DNA of 64,000 nucleotides, from the NCBI RefSeq assembly GCF_004916895.1, contig NZ_SNTZ01000005.1, positions 87,853-151,852 of the forward strand, given 5' to 3'. The notes under the pieces were generated by a model that saw only the letters and a list, made by a program, of their open reading frames with translations, ran no database searches and was not told where the DNA came from. Of this stretch, positions 45,084-54,568 are shown piece by piece. Made by a program: the position numbers and the translations under genes. Position 1 is the first letter of the stretch. Every line of letters begins with the position of its first letter. The stretch comes from Flagellimonas alvinocaridis (lineage in GTDB: Bacteria > Bacteroidota > Bacteroidia > Flavobacteriales > Flavobacteriaceae).

Positions 45084-45785
45084 ATGATAGAAATCAAAGA
45101 TCTTCACAAATCCTATAAAATGGGGAGCAATTCCCTTCATGTTTTAAAAGGAATAAACTTTAAAGTGGAAGATGGGGAACTAGTTGCCATTATGGGGTCA
45201 TCAGGATCAGGAAAGTCTACCCTGTTGAATATATTGGGGATGTTGGATGGTGCCGATTCGGGGGAATATACCTTGGATGAAGTACCGATCAAAAATTTAA
45301 GTGAAACCAAGGCGGCCCAATACAGGAATAAGTTTTTGGGCTTTGTTTTCCAATCGTTTAATTTGATCAATTACAAAAGTGCTTTGGAGAATGTGGCACT
45401 CCCCTTGTACTATCAAAAAGTCCCTAGAAAGGAACGACAGGAAAAAGCCATGCAATACTTGGACAAAGTAGGGCTAAAACCATGGGCCCACCATTTGCCC
45501 AGTGAACTATCTGGGGGTCAAAAACAACGGGTGGCCATTGCCCGCGCCATGGCCGCGGAACCCAAAGTCCTTTTGGCGGATGAGCCCACTGGGGCTTTGG
45601 ACAGTAAAACGTCATACGAGGTCATGGATTTAATCCAACAAATCAATGACGAGGGCAATACCATTTTGGTAGTGACCCACGAAGAAGATATTGCACATAT
45701 GTGCAAGCGTATTGTGCACCTAAAAGATGGTGTTATTGTCGAAGACAAAAAAATTGAACAGGTAAGGGCAGGACAATATGTTTGA
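45084..45785 (+). CDS. ABC transporter ATP-binding protein (MacB/LolD type)
   Basis: A 233-residue cytoplasmic ATPase that should drive the export cluster. Walker A GSSGSGKST is at 38-46, the Q-loop in FVFQSFNLI, the signature LSGGQ at 142-146, Walker B VLLADEP at 162-168 followed by TGALDS, and the H-loop in VVTHEED. It is the only ATPase among nine transport genes and must serve the module 2 permeases, possibly those of module 1 too. It overlaps the next permease by 8 nt. Confidence 0.95.
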   Translation: MIEIKDLHKSYKMGSNSLHVLKGINFKVEDGELVAIMGSSGSGKSTLLNILGMLDGADSGEYTLDEVPIKNLSETKAAQYRNKFLGFVFQSFNLINYKSALENVALPLYYQKVPRKERQEKAMQYLDKVGLKPWAHHLPSELSGGQKQRVAIARAMAAEPKVLLADEPTGALDSKTSYEVMDLIQQINDEGNTILVVTHEEDIAHMCKRIVHLKDGVIVEDKKIEQVRAGQYV

Positions 45786-47007
45786 TAGAGACGTCTGGCA
45801 AGAAATATTCAATACCATAAAGACCAACAAGCTGAGGACTTTTTTAACGGGTTTCTCAGTAGGGTGGGCCATCTTTATCTTGGTAATGCTCCTGGCTTCC
45901 GTAAATGGAATGCAGAATGGTTTCATGGGGCAGTTCAATGATGATGCCACCAATACAATTTTTATTCGCCCTGGTACAACTTCAAAAGCCTATGGCGGAT
46001 TTGAGGCGGGTAGACGCATCCAATTGAAAAATGAAGACCTAGAGTATGTGAGGCAGAGCTTTTCAGATGATGTGGAATATATAAGCGCTAGATATTATGC
46101 CAATGTTACAGCAAGATACAAAAGTGAAACAGGTTCCTACAACGTACAAGCTACCCATCCCGATCATCAAGCTATTGAAAAGACCTTGATCGTGTCGGGA
46201 AGATATTTTAATGAGGCCGATTTGGTCAACAAAGCCAAGGTGGTTGTTATAGGGCGAAAGGTAGCAGAAGACCTGTTCAAAAAAGAAGATCCTTTGGGAA
46301 AATTTGTGGAGCTTAACAATCTTTCTTTCAGAATAATCGGGGTTTTTACGGATGATGGGGATGACAATGCCGAACGGGGGATTTACGCTCCTGTAAGCAC
46401 CTATCAACGTATTTACGGAAATACCAATGACATCAACGTTATAGCACTTACGTACAACCCAACCTACGATTTGGCCAAAGCACTTGAGTTTTCTGGAAAA
46501 TTGGAAGATATCATGAAAAGAAGGCATAGAATTGACCCGGAAGACCAAGCTGGGTTGTATGTGTGGAATTATGCCGAAGCTTTTGACAACATCAGCAGTT
46601 TTACTGCCGTGTTGAGGGGTATTGGAATCGGAGTAGGGTTTCTTATTCTTGTAGCCGGTATCGTTGGCATTGGCAATATCATGGTGTTTACGATAAAGGA
46701 AAGGACCAAGGAGATTGGAGTGAGAAAGGCACTGGGAGCTAGACCAAGACAGATCATAAACTTGGTGCTCTTGGAATCAATTTTCATCACCACATTGTCC
46801 GGATTTATTGGATTGATATTCGCTTGGGTGATACTTGCAGCAGTTGGCCCCATGTTCCAGACTCCCGCTTTTAGCAATCCCTCCGTAAATGCTTCCACGG
46901 TCATTACCGCTACCATAATTTTAATTGTTGCCGGGGTTTTGGCAGGTCTTATTCCTGCCATGAAAGCAGCGAATGTTAAACCCATTGTTGCACTAAGTGA
47001 TAAATAG
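45778..47007 (+). CDS. MacB/FtsX-type ABC transporter permease (module 2, first)
   Basis: A 409-residue permease with helix one LRTFLTGFSVGWAIFILVML, a periplasmic MacB_PCD domain, and C-terminal FtsX helices (AGIVGIGNIMVFTIKERTKE, RKALGARPRQIINLVL). Its N-terminus (MFDRDVWQEIFNTIKTNKLR) nearly repeats that of the permease at 41315, showing the duplication. The start codon lies inside the ATPase gene, so translation is coupled and ATPase-permease assembly is likely direct. Confidence 0.92.
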   Translation: MFDRDVWQEIFNTIKTNKLRTFLTGFSVGWAIFILVMLLASVNGMQNGFMGQFNDDATNTIFIRPGTTSKAYGGFEAGRRIQLKNEDLEYVRQSFSDDVEYISARYYANVTARYKSETGSYNVQATHPDHQAIEKTLIVSGRYFNEADLVNKAKVVVIGRKVAEDLFKKEDPLGKFVELNNLSFRIIGVFTDDGDDNAERGIYAPVSTYQRIYGNTNDINVIALTYNPTYDLAKALEFSGKLEDIMKRRHRIDPEDQAGLYVWNYAEAFDNISSFTAVLRGIGIGVGFLILVAGIVGIGNIMVFTIKERTKEIGVRKALGARPRQIINLVLLESIFITTLSGFIGLIFAWVILAAVGPMFQTPAFSNPSVNASTVITATIILIVAGVLAGLIPAMKAANVKPIVALSDK

Positions 47008-47009
47008 TT

Positions 47010-48266
47010 ATGTGGTTATTCGATAGAGACTTGTGGATAGAGATTTTTCATACCCTGGGTAAGAACATGTTCAGGACCTTCCTTACAATGCTGGGGGTGA
47101 TTTTTGCCATGGTCATTTTGGTGTTATTATTGGGTTCTGCCAATGGAATGAGCAATGGATTCAACAAAATATTTGCAGGTACGGCCTCCAATAGTCTTTT
47201 TGTTTGGGGGCAATCAACATCGGAACCCTACAAAGGTTTTGAAAGAGGGCGAAGGATTAGATATAAGGTTGAAGACGCCGAGATTTTAAAAAAGCAAATC
47301 CCTGAAATTGAAGTTTTGGCCCCAAGGATAGAGCTCGGGAGCCATCGTAGTGTGGTAAGCGTGTATAGAAATGGCCAAACCAGTGGTTCATCAGTGTACG
47401 GGGATTACCCAGAAATTGATGACATCACCAAAAAGAAGTTGGTGGAAGGAAGGTTTTTGAACCAAACCGATATTGAGCACTCCAAAAAAGTATGTGTCAT
47501 TGGTGAGGAAACCTACAAACTCCTATTTGATAAAGGAGAAAATGCCATTGGACAGGACATTCGTATCAATGGAGTGTATTTTTCGGTAGTGGGGATTTAC
47601 AAACCCAACAACAACATCAATATTGATGGGGAAAATGCCGTATTTATCCCTTTTACCACTTTTCAAAAGGCATTTAATTCAGGTGATCGTATGGGTTGGA
47701 TGGCCATTGCCGTGGAAGCCAAGACCCCTGTGCCTTTGGTGGAAAAGCAGATCAAGGATATCCTGAAAACCAAATACGACATCCACCCAGATGATGATAG
47801 GGCCATAGGTAGTTTTGATATGTCCGAAATATTCAACAACATCAATGGTTTTACAATGGTACTCCAAGGGTTTTCCTTTTTTGTTGGAATTTTTACGTTA
47901 CTGGCCGGTGTAATAGCCATTAGTAATATCCTGTTGATTACCGTTAAGGAGAGAACCAAGGAAATTGGGGTTCGTAGGGCATTGGGGGCAACCCCTAAGG
48001 TGGTAAAGCGTCAAATTGTGGTAGAGGCCATTGTGTTGACGGCCTTTGCAGGATTGGTTGGGTTTGCCATTTCAGTGGGGATATTGGCCATCATGGACTC
48101 CATGTGGGGCAGTGGCGATGATTTCCCTTTTGTAAACCCCATGATCAGTATACCACAATTTATCATATCGTTTGTGTTAATGGTTGGCCTGAGCGTACTC
48201 ATTGGGTTGTTGCCAGCAAACAGGGCGGTTAAGATAAGACCCATTGAAGCATTGAGAGAAGAATAA
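47010..48266 (+). CDS. MacB/FtsX-type ABC transporter permease (module 2, second)
   Basis: A 418-residue permease with helix one MFRTFLTMLGVIFAMVILVL, a MacB_PCD domain including SSVYGDYPEIDDITKKKLVE, and C-terminal FtsX helices (AGVIAISNILLITVKERTKE, RRALGATPKVVKRQIV). It is the paralogue of the permease at 42586 and likely heterodimer partner of the one ending 2 nt upstream. Confidence 0.92.
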   Translation: MWLFDRDLWIEIFHTLGKNMFRTFLTMLGVIFAMVILVLLLGSANGMSNGFNKIFAGTASNSLFVWGQSTSEPYKGFERGRRIRYKVEDAEILKKQIPEIEVLAPRIELGSHRSVVSVYRNGQTSGSSVYGDYPEIDDITKKKLVEGRFLNQTDIEHSKKVCVIGEETYKLLFDKGENAIGQDIRINGVYFSVVGIYKPNNNINIDGENAVFIPFTTFQKAFNSGDRMGWMAIAVEAKTPVPLVEKQIKDILKTKYDIHPDDDRAIGSFDMSEIFNNINGFTMVLQGFSFFVGIFTLLAGVIAISNILLITVKERTKEIGVRRALGATPKVVKRQIVVEAIVLTAFAGLVGFAISVGILAIMDSMWGSGDDFPFVNPMISIPQFIISFVLMVGLSVLIGLLPANRAVKIRPIEALREE

Positions 48267-48300
48267 TCAATACAAATAATAACGAATCAAATTAACAATA

Positions 48301-49413
48301 ATGAACAAGTATGTAAAGTACGGATTGATCGGAATATTGGTCGTAGCCGTTTTGGCCGCTACCGTATACTTTCTCAAACAAAACAGTACTCCCGCAGAAC
48401 TCTACAAGACCGAAACCGTGGAGCGAAAGGATATTGTGAACAAGGTGATTGTTACCGGAAAGGTTATTCCAGAGGATGAAATCAATATCAAACCCCAAAT
48501 ATCCGGAATTATAGATAAGATTATTTTGGAGGAAGGGGTCAAAGTTAATGCAGGAGATCTTATCGCGGTCATCAAGGTGGTTCCCAATGAACAGTCCTTG
48601 AACCAAGCCGCGGGTAGGGTCCGTAATGCAGAATTGGCCCTGAACAATGCCAAGATCGAGTATGACCGGAACAAAGTACTGTTTGATAGAGGGGTAATTT
48701 CAAGTCAAGACTTCAATAATTTGAAGTTGACCTTTGATCAGGCTACCCAGGAACTAAAGAATGCCCAGGCCGATTATCAGATCATTAAAAAAGGGTCATC
48801 GGGAGGGTCTGCCAGCGCAAATACCAATATCAGGGCCACTGTTTCCGGAACCATTTTGGAAATACCCGTTAAAGAAGGGGACCAGGTTATCCAAAGTAAT
48901 AATTTTAATGATGGTACCACCATTGCCACCATTGCCGACATGTCCAAGATGATTTTTGAGGGCGAGGTGGATGAAGCCGAAGTTGGAAAATTGCATGTAG
49001 GGATGCCTCTTGATATTAGTTTGGGTGCTCTTGAGACGCAAAAATTTTCCGCAAAATTAAAATTCATCGCACCAAAAGGTGTAGAAGAGGAAGGTGCCGT
49101 ACAGTTTAAGATTGAGGGGGATTTGGCCCTAACGGACAGTACCACATATGTAAGGGCAGGATATAGCGCAAACGCTTCTATTGTTTTGGAAGAGAAAAAA
49201 GATGTACTGGCTATTAAAGAGGCTTTATTGCAGTTTGATAAGGAAACCGAAAAACCTTATGTAGAAGTAGAGGTAGGAGAAAATGAGTTTGAGCGCAAGG
49301 ATTTGGAATTGGGCGTAAGTGACGGCATTGATGTTGAGGTCGTATCTGGGCTGGATGAAAAAGCCAAAGTTAAAATTTGGAACAAGCTAGAGAAGAAAAG
49401 TGACGCAGATTGA
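48301..49413 (+). CDS. Periplasmic adaptor (membrane fusion) protein, module 2
   Basis: A 370-residue HlyD/MacA-like adaptor with an N-terminal anchor (YGLIGILVVAVLAATVYFL), lipoyl halves (IKPQISGIIDKIILEEGVKV; NIRATVSGTILEIPVKEGDQ), a coiled-coil hairpin, and the beta-barrel with the KMIFEGEVDEAEVGKL region. Nearly every block matches the module 1 adaptor (there KMIFEGKVDESEVGRI). The stop codon overlaps a possible ATG of the TolC gene (TGATG). Confidence 0.92.
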   Translation: MNKYVKYGLIGILVVAVLAATVYFLKQNSTPAELYKTETVERKDIVNKVIVTGKVIPEDEINIKPQISGIIDKIILEEGVKVNAGDLIAVIKVVPNEQSLNQAAGRVRNAELALNNAKIEYDRNKVLFDRGVISSQDFNNLKLTFDQATQELKNAQADYQIIKKGSSGGSASANTNIRATVSGTILEIPVKEGDQVIQSNNFNDGTTIATIADMSKMIFEGEVDEAEVGKLHVGMPLDISLGALETQKFSAKLKFIAPKGVEEEGAVQFKIEGDLALTDSTTYVRAGYSANASIVLEEKKDVLAIKEALLQFDKETEKPYVEVEVGENEFERKDLELGVSDGIDVEVVSGLDEKAKVKIWNKLEKKSDAD

Positions 49414-49451
49414 TGATGGCTTTTCCTTTACGAACAAAAATCAAAAAACGA

Positions 49452-50801
49452 ATGAAAAATATAATAACAACTCTAGTACTCCTATTTGCCATATTCGCAT
49501 CCCAAGCTCAAATGCGCAAATGGACATTATTGGAATGTGTTGAATATGCCATGGAGCACAACTTAACCGTTGAGCAATTTGAACTAGATCTTGAAAACGC
49601 CAAAATAGATAAGTCAGATGCAGTGGGTAACATGCTTCCCAATTTAAATGGGTCAACATCCGTATCGAGCAACACGGGTTTTTCCATTAATCCTACAAAC
49701 AACCTTCCCACCAATAGTACTGCGTTTAACGTAAATGCAGGAATAAGCTCCAATGTTACCTTGTTTGATGGGCTTCGGAATGTAAAACAGTTGAACAGGG
49801 CCAAGCTCAACGCCATTGCCAACCAATATCGTTTGGACGACCTCAAGGACGACATCCGGTTGAATGTGGCCAACGCCTATTTGCAAGTATTGTCCAGCAA
49901 AGAACAGCTCAAAACATTCAAGGCCCAATATGCGGTAACCGAGCAGGACCTTAAACGTACCAAGGAGCTTGTAGAATCGGGAGTAGTACCTAGGGGAGAT
50001 CTTTTGGAAATTGAGGCCACCGCAGCAAGTCAACAACAACAAGTGGTCAATGGAGAAGGGATGGTCTTGATCTCAAGGGTGAACTTGGCACAATTGCTTC
50101 AGATTACCGATTATGAGAATTTTGATATAGCCGATGAAGAGTTTGAAGTTCCACCTTCCGATATTTTGAACAATTCTGCAAAGGTCATTTTTGATAAGGC
50201 ACTTAGTTTTAGAAATGATATTAAATTATCAGAATCTTTTGTTGGACTTGCGGAAGAAGACTTAAAAATTGCCAAAGGGGCGTACTTGCCCACGCTTTCG
50301 GCCTTCTTTCAATACGGCACAAGATATTCAGATGTAACTCAAATTCCAGATGGAAATGGAGGGGCGTACACCCCAAATTTCACCGATCAGCTGTGGATTT
50401 TTGATGGTATTTCCTATGGTGCCCAACTAAATGTGCCCATCTTTAATGGTTGGAGTACCAGAAACAATGTAAAACGCTCACAAATCAGTCTGGAAAAGGC
50501 CAAGTTGCAATTGGAACAAGATAAATTGGATTTAGAGACAACCATACAGCAGGCCTATGTAGATGTGGGCACGTTTGATAAAGCATATGAGGCTGCACAA
50601 AAAACACTTGAGGCCCGTAGGCTGGCTTATGAGTATGCCAAAGAGCGTTATGATGTGGGTCTAATGAATGCTTTTGATTTTAGTCAAGCCCAATCCCGGG
50701 TAGACAATGCCGAAGCCGATGTAATACGTACCAAATACGATTATATCTTCCGATTGAAGATTTTAGAGTTCTACTTTGGTTTGCCCATTTCACTAAACTA
50801 G
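49452..50801 (+). CDS. TolC-family outer-membrane efflux protein
   Basis: The outer-membrane channel of the export cluster, about 449 residues. It has a signal peptide (MKNIITTLVLLFAIFASQAQ), then two OEP repeats with long coiled-coil helices and beta-hairpin strands (GNMLPNLNGSTSVSSNTGFS; KGAYLPTLSAFFQYGTRYSD), ending in FYFGLPISLN. The 49452 ATG is chosen because it opens the signal peptide; a start at 49413 coupled to the previous stop is a real alternative and adds 13 basic residues. It must serve both adaptors, as no second TolC is present. Confidence 0.92.
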   Translation: MKNIITTLVLLFAIFASQAQMRKWTLLECVEYAMEHNLTVEQFELDLENAKIDKSDAVGNMLPNLNGSTSVSSNTGFSINPTNNLPTNSTAFNVNAGISSNVTLFDGLRNVKQLNRAKLNAIANQYRLDDLKDDIRLNVANAYLQVLSSKEQLKTFKAQYAVTEQDLKRTKELVESGVVPRGDLLEIEATAASQQQQVVNGEGMVLISRVNLAQLLQITDYENFDIADEEFEVPPSDILNNSAKVIFDKALSFRNDIKLSESFVGLAEEDLKIAKGAYLPTLSAFFQYGTRYSDVTQIPDGNGGAYTPNFTDQLWIFDGISYGAQLNVPIFNGWSTRNNVKRSQISLEKAKLQLEQDKLDLETTIQQAYVDVGTFDKAYEAAQKTLEARRLAYEYAKERYDVGLMNAFDFSQAQSRVDNAEADVIRTKYDYIFRLKILEFYFGLPISLN

Positions 50802-50809
50802 TATCTTTG
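50780..50809 (+). promoter_or_regulatory. Promoter of tsaB embedded in the tolC 3' end
   Basis: TTTG (50780-50783), 18-nt spacer, TATCTTTG (50802-50809) exact to the -7 consensus; another TTTG lies 23 nt upstream. The -7 element begins at the base after the TolC stop codon and ends 8 nt before the tsaB ATG, so the mRNA would be nearly leaderless. Confidence 0.6.
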
Positions 50810-50817
50810 TGGCCGCT

Positions 50818-51495
50818 ATGGCCAGAATACTAAATTTAGAAACAGCAACCACCAATTGTTCCGTGAGTATCTCCGAAGGGGACCGTATTGTTTTTCTTCA
50901 AGAGAACAATGCCATGGAGTATTCCCATTCAGAGCAATTGCACATTTTTATCAAAGAAGCCTTACAAGGGGCTTCTTTGTCTTTTTCAGACCTTGATGCG
51001 GTCGCTATCAGCAAAGGTCCTGGGTCGTATACCGGGTTAAGGATAGGGGTGTCTGCCGCCAAAGGGCTTTGTTTTTCGTTGGATATTCCATTGATTTCCA
51101 TTTCAACCTTGGAAAGTATGGCGCAACAGGTTGCCCCTAAGGAAAATGCAGTAGTCATTCCTGTCTTGGATGCAAGGCGTATGGAGGTTTATTCAGCAGT
51201 TTTTGAAGCTGGCCACAAGCAAATTAGGGAGACCCGTGCCGAAATTATCAATGAAGATTCATTCCAAGAATTTACAGACCATAATGCGGTGTATCTAGTG
51301 GGCAATGGTGCGCAAAAATGCAAAGATGTCCTGTCTCACCCCAATTTTCATTTTCTGCCGGAAGTGATGCCATCTGCCAAAGAAATGGCGGTATTGTCCC
51401 ATACAAAATATGAGGCGGGTCATTTTGAGGATGTTGCCTATTTTGAACCCTATTATTTAAAGGATTTTGTCCTTCAAGGAAAGAAGAAGCCTTAA
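50818..51495 (+). CDS. tsaB: tRNA t6A synthesis complex subunit TsaB
   Basis: The dimerisation/scaffold subunit for TsaD in synthesis of N6-threonylcarbamoyladenosine at tRNA position 37. About 225 residues with an ASKHA fold: ILNLETATTNCSVSISE and the glycine-rich AISKGPGSYTGLRIGVSAAK. The ATG at 50818 is preferred over an in-frame GTG at 50809 because the family begins MARILNLET and the GTG overlaps the promoter. Convergent with mscS, overlapping by 4 nt at the stops. Confidence 0.93.
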   Translation: MARILNLETATTNCSVSISEGDRIVFLQENNAMEYSHSEQLHIFIKEALQGASLSFSDLDAVAISKGPGSYTGLRIGVSAAKGLCFSLDIPLISISTLESMAQQVAPKENAVVIPVLDARRMEVYSAVFEAGHKQIRETRAEIINEDSFQEFTDHNAVYLVGNGAQKCKDVLSHPNFHFLPEVMPSAKEMAVLSHTKYEAGHFEDVAYFEPYYLKDFVLQGKKKP

Positions 51496-52319
51496 TTAGG
51501 TTGATGCACCACTCGCTGTGGAAACGGAATCTCAATCCCAGCTTCGTCAAAACGCAACTTGGTCTCTTCCACTACATAAAAATGGGCAGGCCAGAACACA
51601 TCGTTATTGGCCCAAAAACGCAAGGTTAAGTTTACCGAACTATCCCCCAGTGCACCAACATATACCTCTGGTGCAGGTTCAGTAAGAATATTGGGGTTGT
51701 CTGCACAGATTTTTAAAAGAATGTCTTTGGCTACCTTAATGTTGGAGCCATACCCAATACCCACATCAAACTTGTTCCTACGGGTATTTTCCATGTTGTA
51801 GTTCACAATATTCCCGTTGGATAATTGCCCGTTGGGGATTATTGCAATTTGATTTCCAAAGGTGCTTACCTTAGTATTGAAAATGCTTATTTCCTTCACA
51901 GCACCATCTATACCTTGGGCGGAAATCCAATCTCCTACCTTAAAGGGTTTAAAAATTAAAATGAGTACCCCGCCTGCAAAATTGGCCAAAGAACCCTGTA
52001 GTGCCAAACCAATGGCGAGACCGGCTGCACCTATCATCGCTACCAACGAAGAGGTCTTTACCCCCAATTGTGTGACAACCAAAACAAACAAGATGACCTT
52101 TAGGGCAATGCTTATGAAACTTTGTAGGAACGACTCAAGGGTTTCATCATAATCTTTCTTATCAAAAAACTTACGTACAAACTTGTTTATAAAGCGAATG
52201 ACCCACAGCCCTCCAAAAAATAGTACAATGGCCAAAATTAGGTTGGGTAATATGCCCAATGTCCATTCCCATGCTTGATCAATATATTCTTGATAGTTTT
52301 CCAATTCTTTCATGTTCAA
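51492..52319 (-). CDS. Small-conductance mechanosensitive channel (MscS family)
   Basis: A 275-residue inner-membrane channel that releases solutes on hypo-osmotic shock. It has three helices, with the pore-lining TM3 AAGLAIGLALQGSLANFAGG, followed by the MscS beta domain (FKPFKVGDWISAQGIDGAVK; GNQIAIIPNGQLSNGNIVNY) and an alpha/beta C-terminal domain. An ATG two codons downstream (52313) is an alternative start. It lies 71 nt after the DUF255 gene in the same direction. Confidence 0.94.
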   Translation of the reverse strand: MNMKELENYQEYIDQAWEWTLGILPNLILAIVLFFGGLWVIRFINKFVRKFFDKKDYDETLESFLQSFISIALKVILFVLVVTQLGVKTSSLVAMIGAAGLAIGLALQGSLANFAGGVLILIFKPFKVGDWISAQGIDGAVKEISIFNTKVSTFGNQIAIIPNGQLSNGNIVNYNMENTRRNKFDVGIGYGSNIKVAKDILLKICADNPNILTEPAPEVYVGALGDSSVNLTLRFWANNDVFWPAHFYVVEETKLRFDEAGIEIPFPQRVVHQPN

Positions 52320-52390
52320 TTTTTGGTTTGGGGTAAACTAACCAATATTTTAAGAAATCAAAATAAAAAGGATTTAAACAAATGTTAATC

Positions 52391-54505
52391 CTACTTAAAT
52401 GACCGTATCTGTTGCATGATACCTTCAGAGGTAGTTACTGGCAGTTTGCAGGTTCCTTCAATACAGACATAGGCAAGGGTAGTGCCTTCAACATATCGGT
52501 TTTGGAGAAGTTCCAGATTTCCATCTTTTTTTGAGCCTACCAGAATACTATTGGGCAAGTAGCTGCTGCCAATTTCTTTGCCCAAGGCCTTGTAATCTTC
52601 ACCCACCAATGCGATTTCATAAAAATTTTGGTTTTCATATAGGACCACGTGAAGCCAATTGGCAAATCCTTGTGCACTGCGGTCAAAATCCTTTTGTACA
52701 TTTTTTACCATTTGTTTGGCGATGTCACCATAATCTTCTTCAGTATAGAGTTTGTGGAATTTGAGCAGGTTTTTAGCCATAATGGAGTTAGAGGCTGAAA
52801 TAACATTATCGTTGGTTTCTATGCTTCTTCGGATCAAGGAATGGTCTTCATCTGAGGTAAAAAAGAACATTCCAGATTCCTCATCCCTAAAATGCACCTT
52901 GGTATAGTCCAACAATTTTTTGGAATGCTGTAACCATTTATCATCAAAAGTAACCTCATAGAGGGCCGTGTAAGCCTCAATCACTGTGGCGTAATCTTCC
53001 AAAAAAGCATTTATGCTGCTTTTTCCGGCCTTATGGTTTCGGTACATGGAATAATCTTTTTTGACCATCTCTTTTTCCAAGAATTGGGCATTCTTTAAGG
53101 CCAATTCTAAATAGGTATCATTGCCCAAATAGCGATAAGCATCCACCAATCCTTTGAGCATCAACCCATTCCAAGAAGCCAAAATTTTATCGTCCAATCT
53201 GGGCTTGGGACGTTTGGCCCTTTCTTGTTTAAGGATTTTGAGCGCACTGGTCATTTTATCTTTCAGTTCAGGAACTGAAATATTGTGTGCTTGGGCAATC
53301 ACTTCATCATCCTTGTCTCTAATCAAAACATAGTTGCCTTCTTCCCACAGGCCATAGGAGTCAATATTGTAATAATCCTTGAAAATGGTAAAGTCGTTAC
53401 CCAATAATTGGGTCAGCTCTTCTTCAGTCCAAACATAGTAGGCCCCTTCTTCAAGTTCACCATTCTCATCCAAACTATCGGCATCCAGCGAAGAGTAAAA
53501 CCCTCCGCTTTTATCCAATAATTCTTCTTGTACAAACGCAATGGTCTCTTCAACCACCTGCTTGTAGAGTTCATTTTGGGTCACGGCGTAGGCTTTGGCG
53601 TAAAGGCTCACCAATTGTCCGTTGTCGTACAACATCTTCTCAAAATGGGGCACATGCCATTTGGTATCGACAGCATATCTAGAAAACCCACCTCCCACAT
53701 GATCATAAACACCGCCATAGGCCATTCGGGTGAGGGTGGTATTCACATGCGACATGATTTCCGGCTTGTTCCTTGTGTTGGCGTAGTGCAACAGAAATTC
53801 CCAGTTATTGGGCATCATAAACTTTGGGGCACGTTGGTAACCACCCAAAGAGGGGTCAAAATGTTGCGACCATTGCTGAACGGCGGCATCCAATTGGTCT
53901 AAAGAATAGAGATCTGATTCGGAATCATTTTCCACGAGGTTAATGGCATGAATGCCCCCAGCTAGGTCTGTGGCATATTGTGTGACCCTGGCCTTATCTT
54001 CTTTGTATAGTTTGATGAGTTGTTCCAAAGATTTCACCCAATTGTCCTTGGGGAGGTAGGTGGCACCCCAAAATGGTTTTCCATCGGGCAGGGCCACAAT
54101 GTTCAAGGGCCAGCCTCCATTACCCGACATCATTTGAATGGCGTCCATGTAAATTTGGTCTACATCGGGCCGCTCTTCTCTATCAATTTTAATGTTGATG
54201 AAATTTTCGTTCATCATTTGGGCCACTTCTTCATCCTCAAAGCACTCTTCTTCCATGACATGGCACCAATGGCAGGCGGCGTATCCTATACTGATGAGCA
54301 TAGGTTTGTCCTCTTTTTGGGCGCGTTCCAAGACTTCTGGGCTCCAAGCTTCCCAATTTACGGGATTATGCGCATGTTGAAGCAAATAAGGACTGGTTTC
54401 ATGGATTAAGGCATTGGTATATTTATGGGACACTTTTTTAGGTTTTTGGGTACAGCCATGGGTTATAAAAGATAGAGCCAATACTAGAATAATTTTTTTG
54501 AGCAT
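52391..54505 (-). CDS. DUF255 thioredoxin-domain lipoprotein (YyaL/spermatogenesis-associated 20-like)
   Basis: About 704 residues. It has a lipoprotein signal peptide (LKKIILVLALSFITHGC), an N-terminal DUF255 thioredoxin-like domain with YAACHWCHVMEEECFEDEEV (CXXC), and a long alpha/alpha-toroid region resembling N-acylglucosamine epimerase or glycosidase folds (VDTKWHVPHFEKMLYDNGQL; SWNGLMLKGLVDAYRYLG). Family function is unsettled; redox maturation of exported proteins has been suggested. The ATG at 54505 is preferred, since one at 54523 directly abuts the dodecin terminator. Confidence 0.88.
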   Translation of the reverse strand: MLKKIILVLALSFITHGCTQKPKKVSHKYTNALIHETSPYLLQHAHNPVNWEAWSPEVLERAQKEDKPMLISIGYAACHWCHVMEEECFEDEEVAQMMNENFINIKIDREERPDVDQIYMDAIQMMSGNGGWPLNIVALPDGKPFWGATYLPKDNWVKSLEQLIKLYKEDKARVTQYATDLAGGIHAINLVENDSESDLYSLDQLDAAVQQWSQHFDPSLGGYQRAPKFMMPNNWEFLLHYANTRNKPEIMSHVNTTLTRMAYGGVYDHVGGGFSRYAVDTKWHVPHFEKMLYDNGQLVSLYAKAYAVTQNELYKQVVEETIAFVQEELLDKSGGFYSSLDADSLDENGELEEGAYYVWTEEELTQLLGNDFTIFKDYYNIDSYGLWEEGNYVLIRDKDDEVIAQAHNISVPELKDKMTSALKILKQERAKRPKPRLDDKILASWNGLMLKGLVDAYRYLGNDTYLELALKNAQFLEKEMVKKDYSMYRNHKAGKSSINAFLEDYATVIEAYTALYEVTFDDKWLQHSKKLLDYTKVHFRDEESGMFFFTSDEDHSLIRRSIETNDNVISASNSIMAKNLLKFHKLYTEEDYGDIAKQMVKNVQKDFDRSAQGFANWLHVVLYENQNFYEIALVGEDYKALGKEIGSSYLPNSILVGSKKDGNLELLQNRYVEGTTLAYVCIEGTCKLPVTTSEGIMQQIRSFK

Positions 54506-54523
54506 GGATACATTTTTAAGCAT

Positions 54524-54546
54524 AAAAAAAGCGCCCTAAAGGGCGC
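54524..54546 (-). terminator. Intrinsic terminator of the dodecin gene
   Basis: On the minus strand, GCGCCC-TTTA-GGGCGC (54546-54531) is followed by seven T residues (54530-54524). It separates dodecin from the DUF255 gene, whose ATG lies only about 20 nt further on. Confidence 0.85.
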
Positions 54547-54568
54547 GATGATGTGTTGTGCCCTTGGG

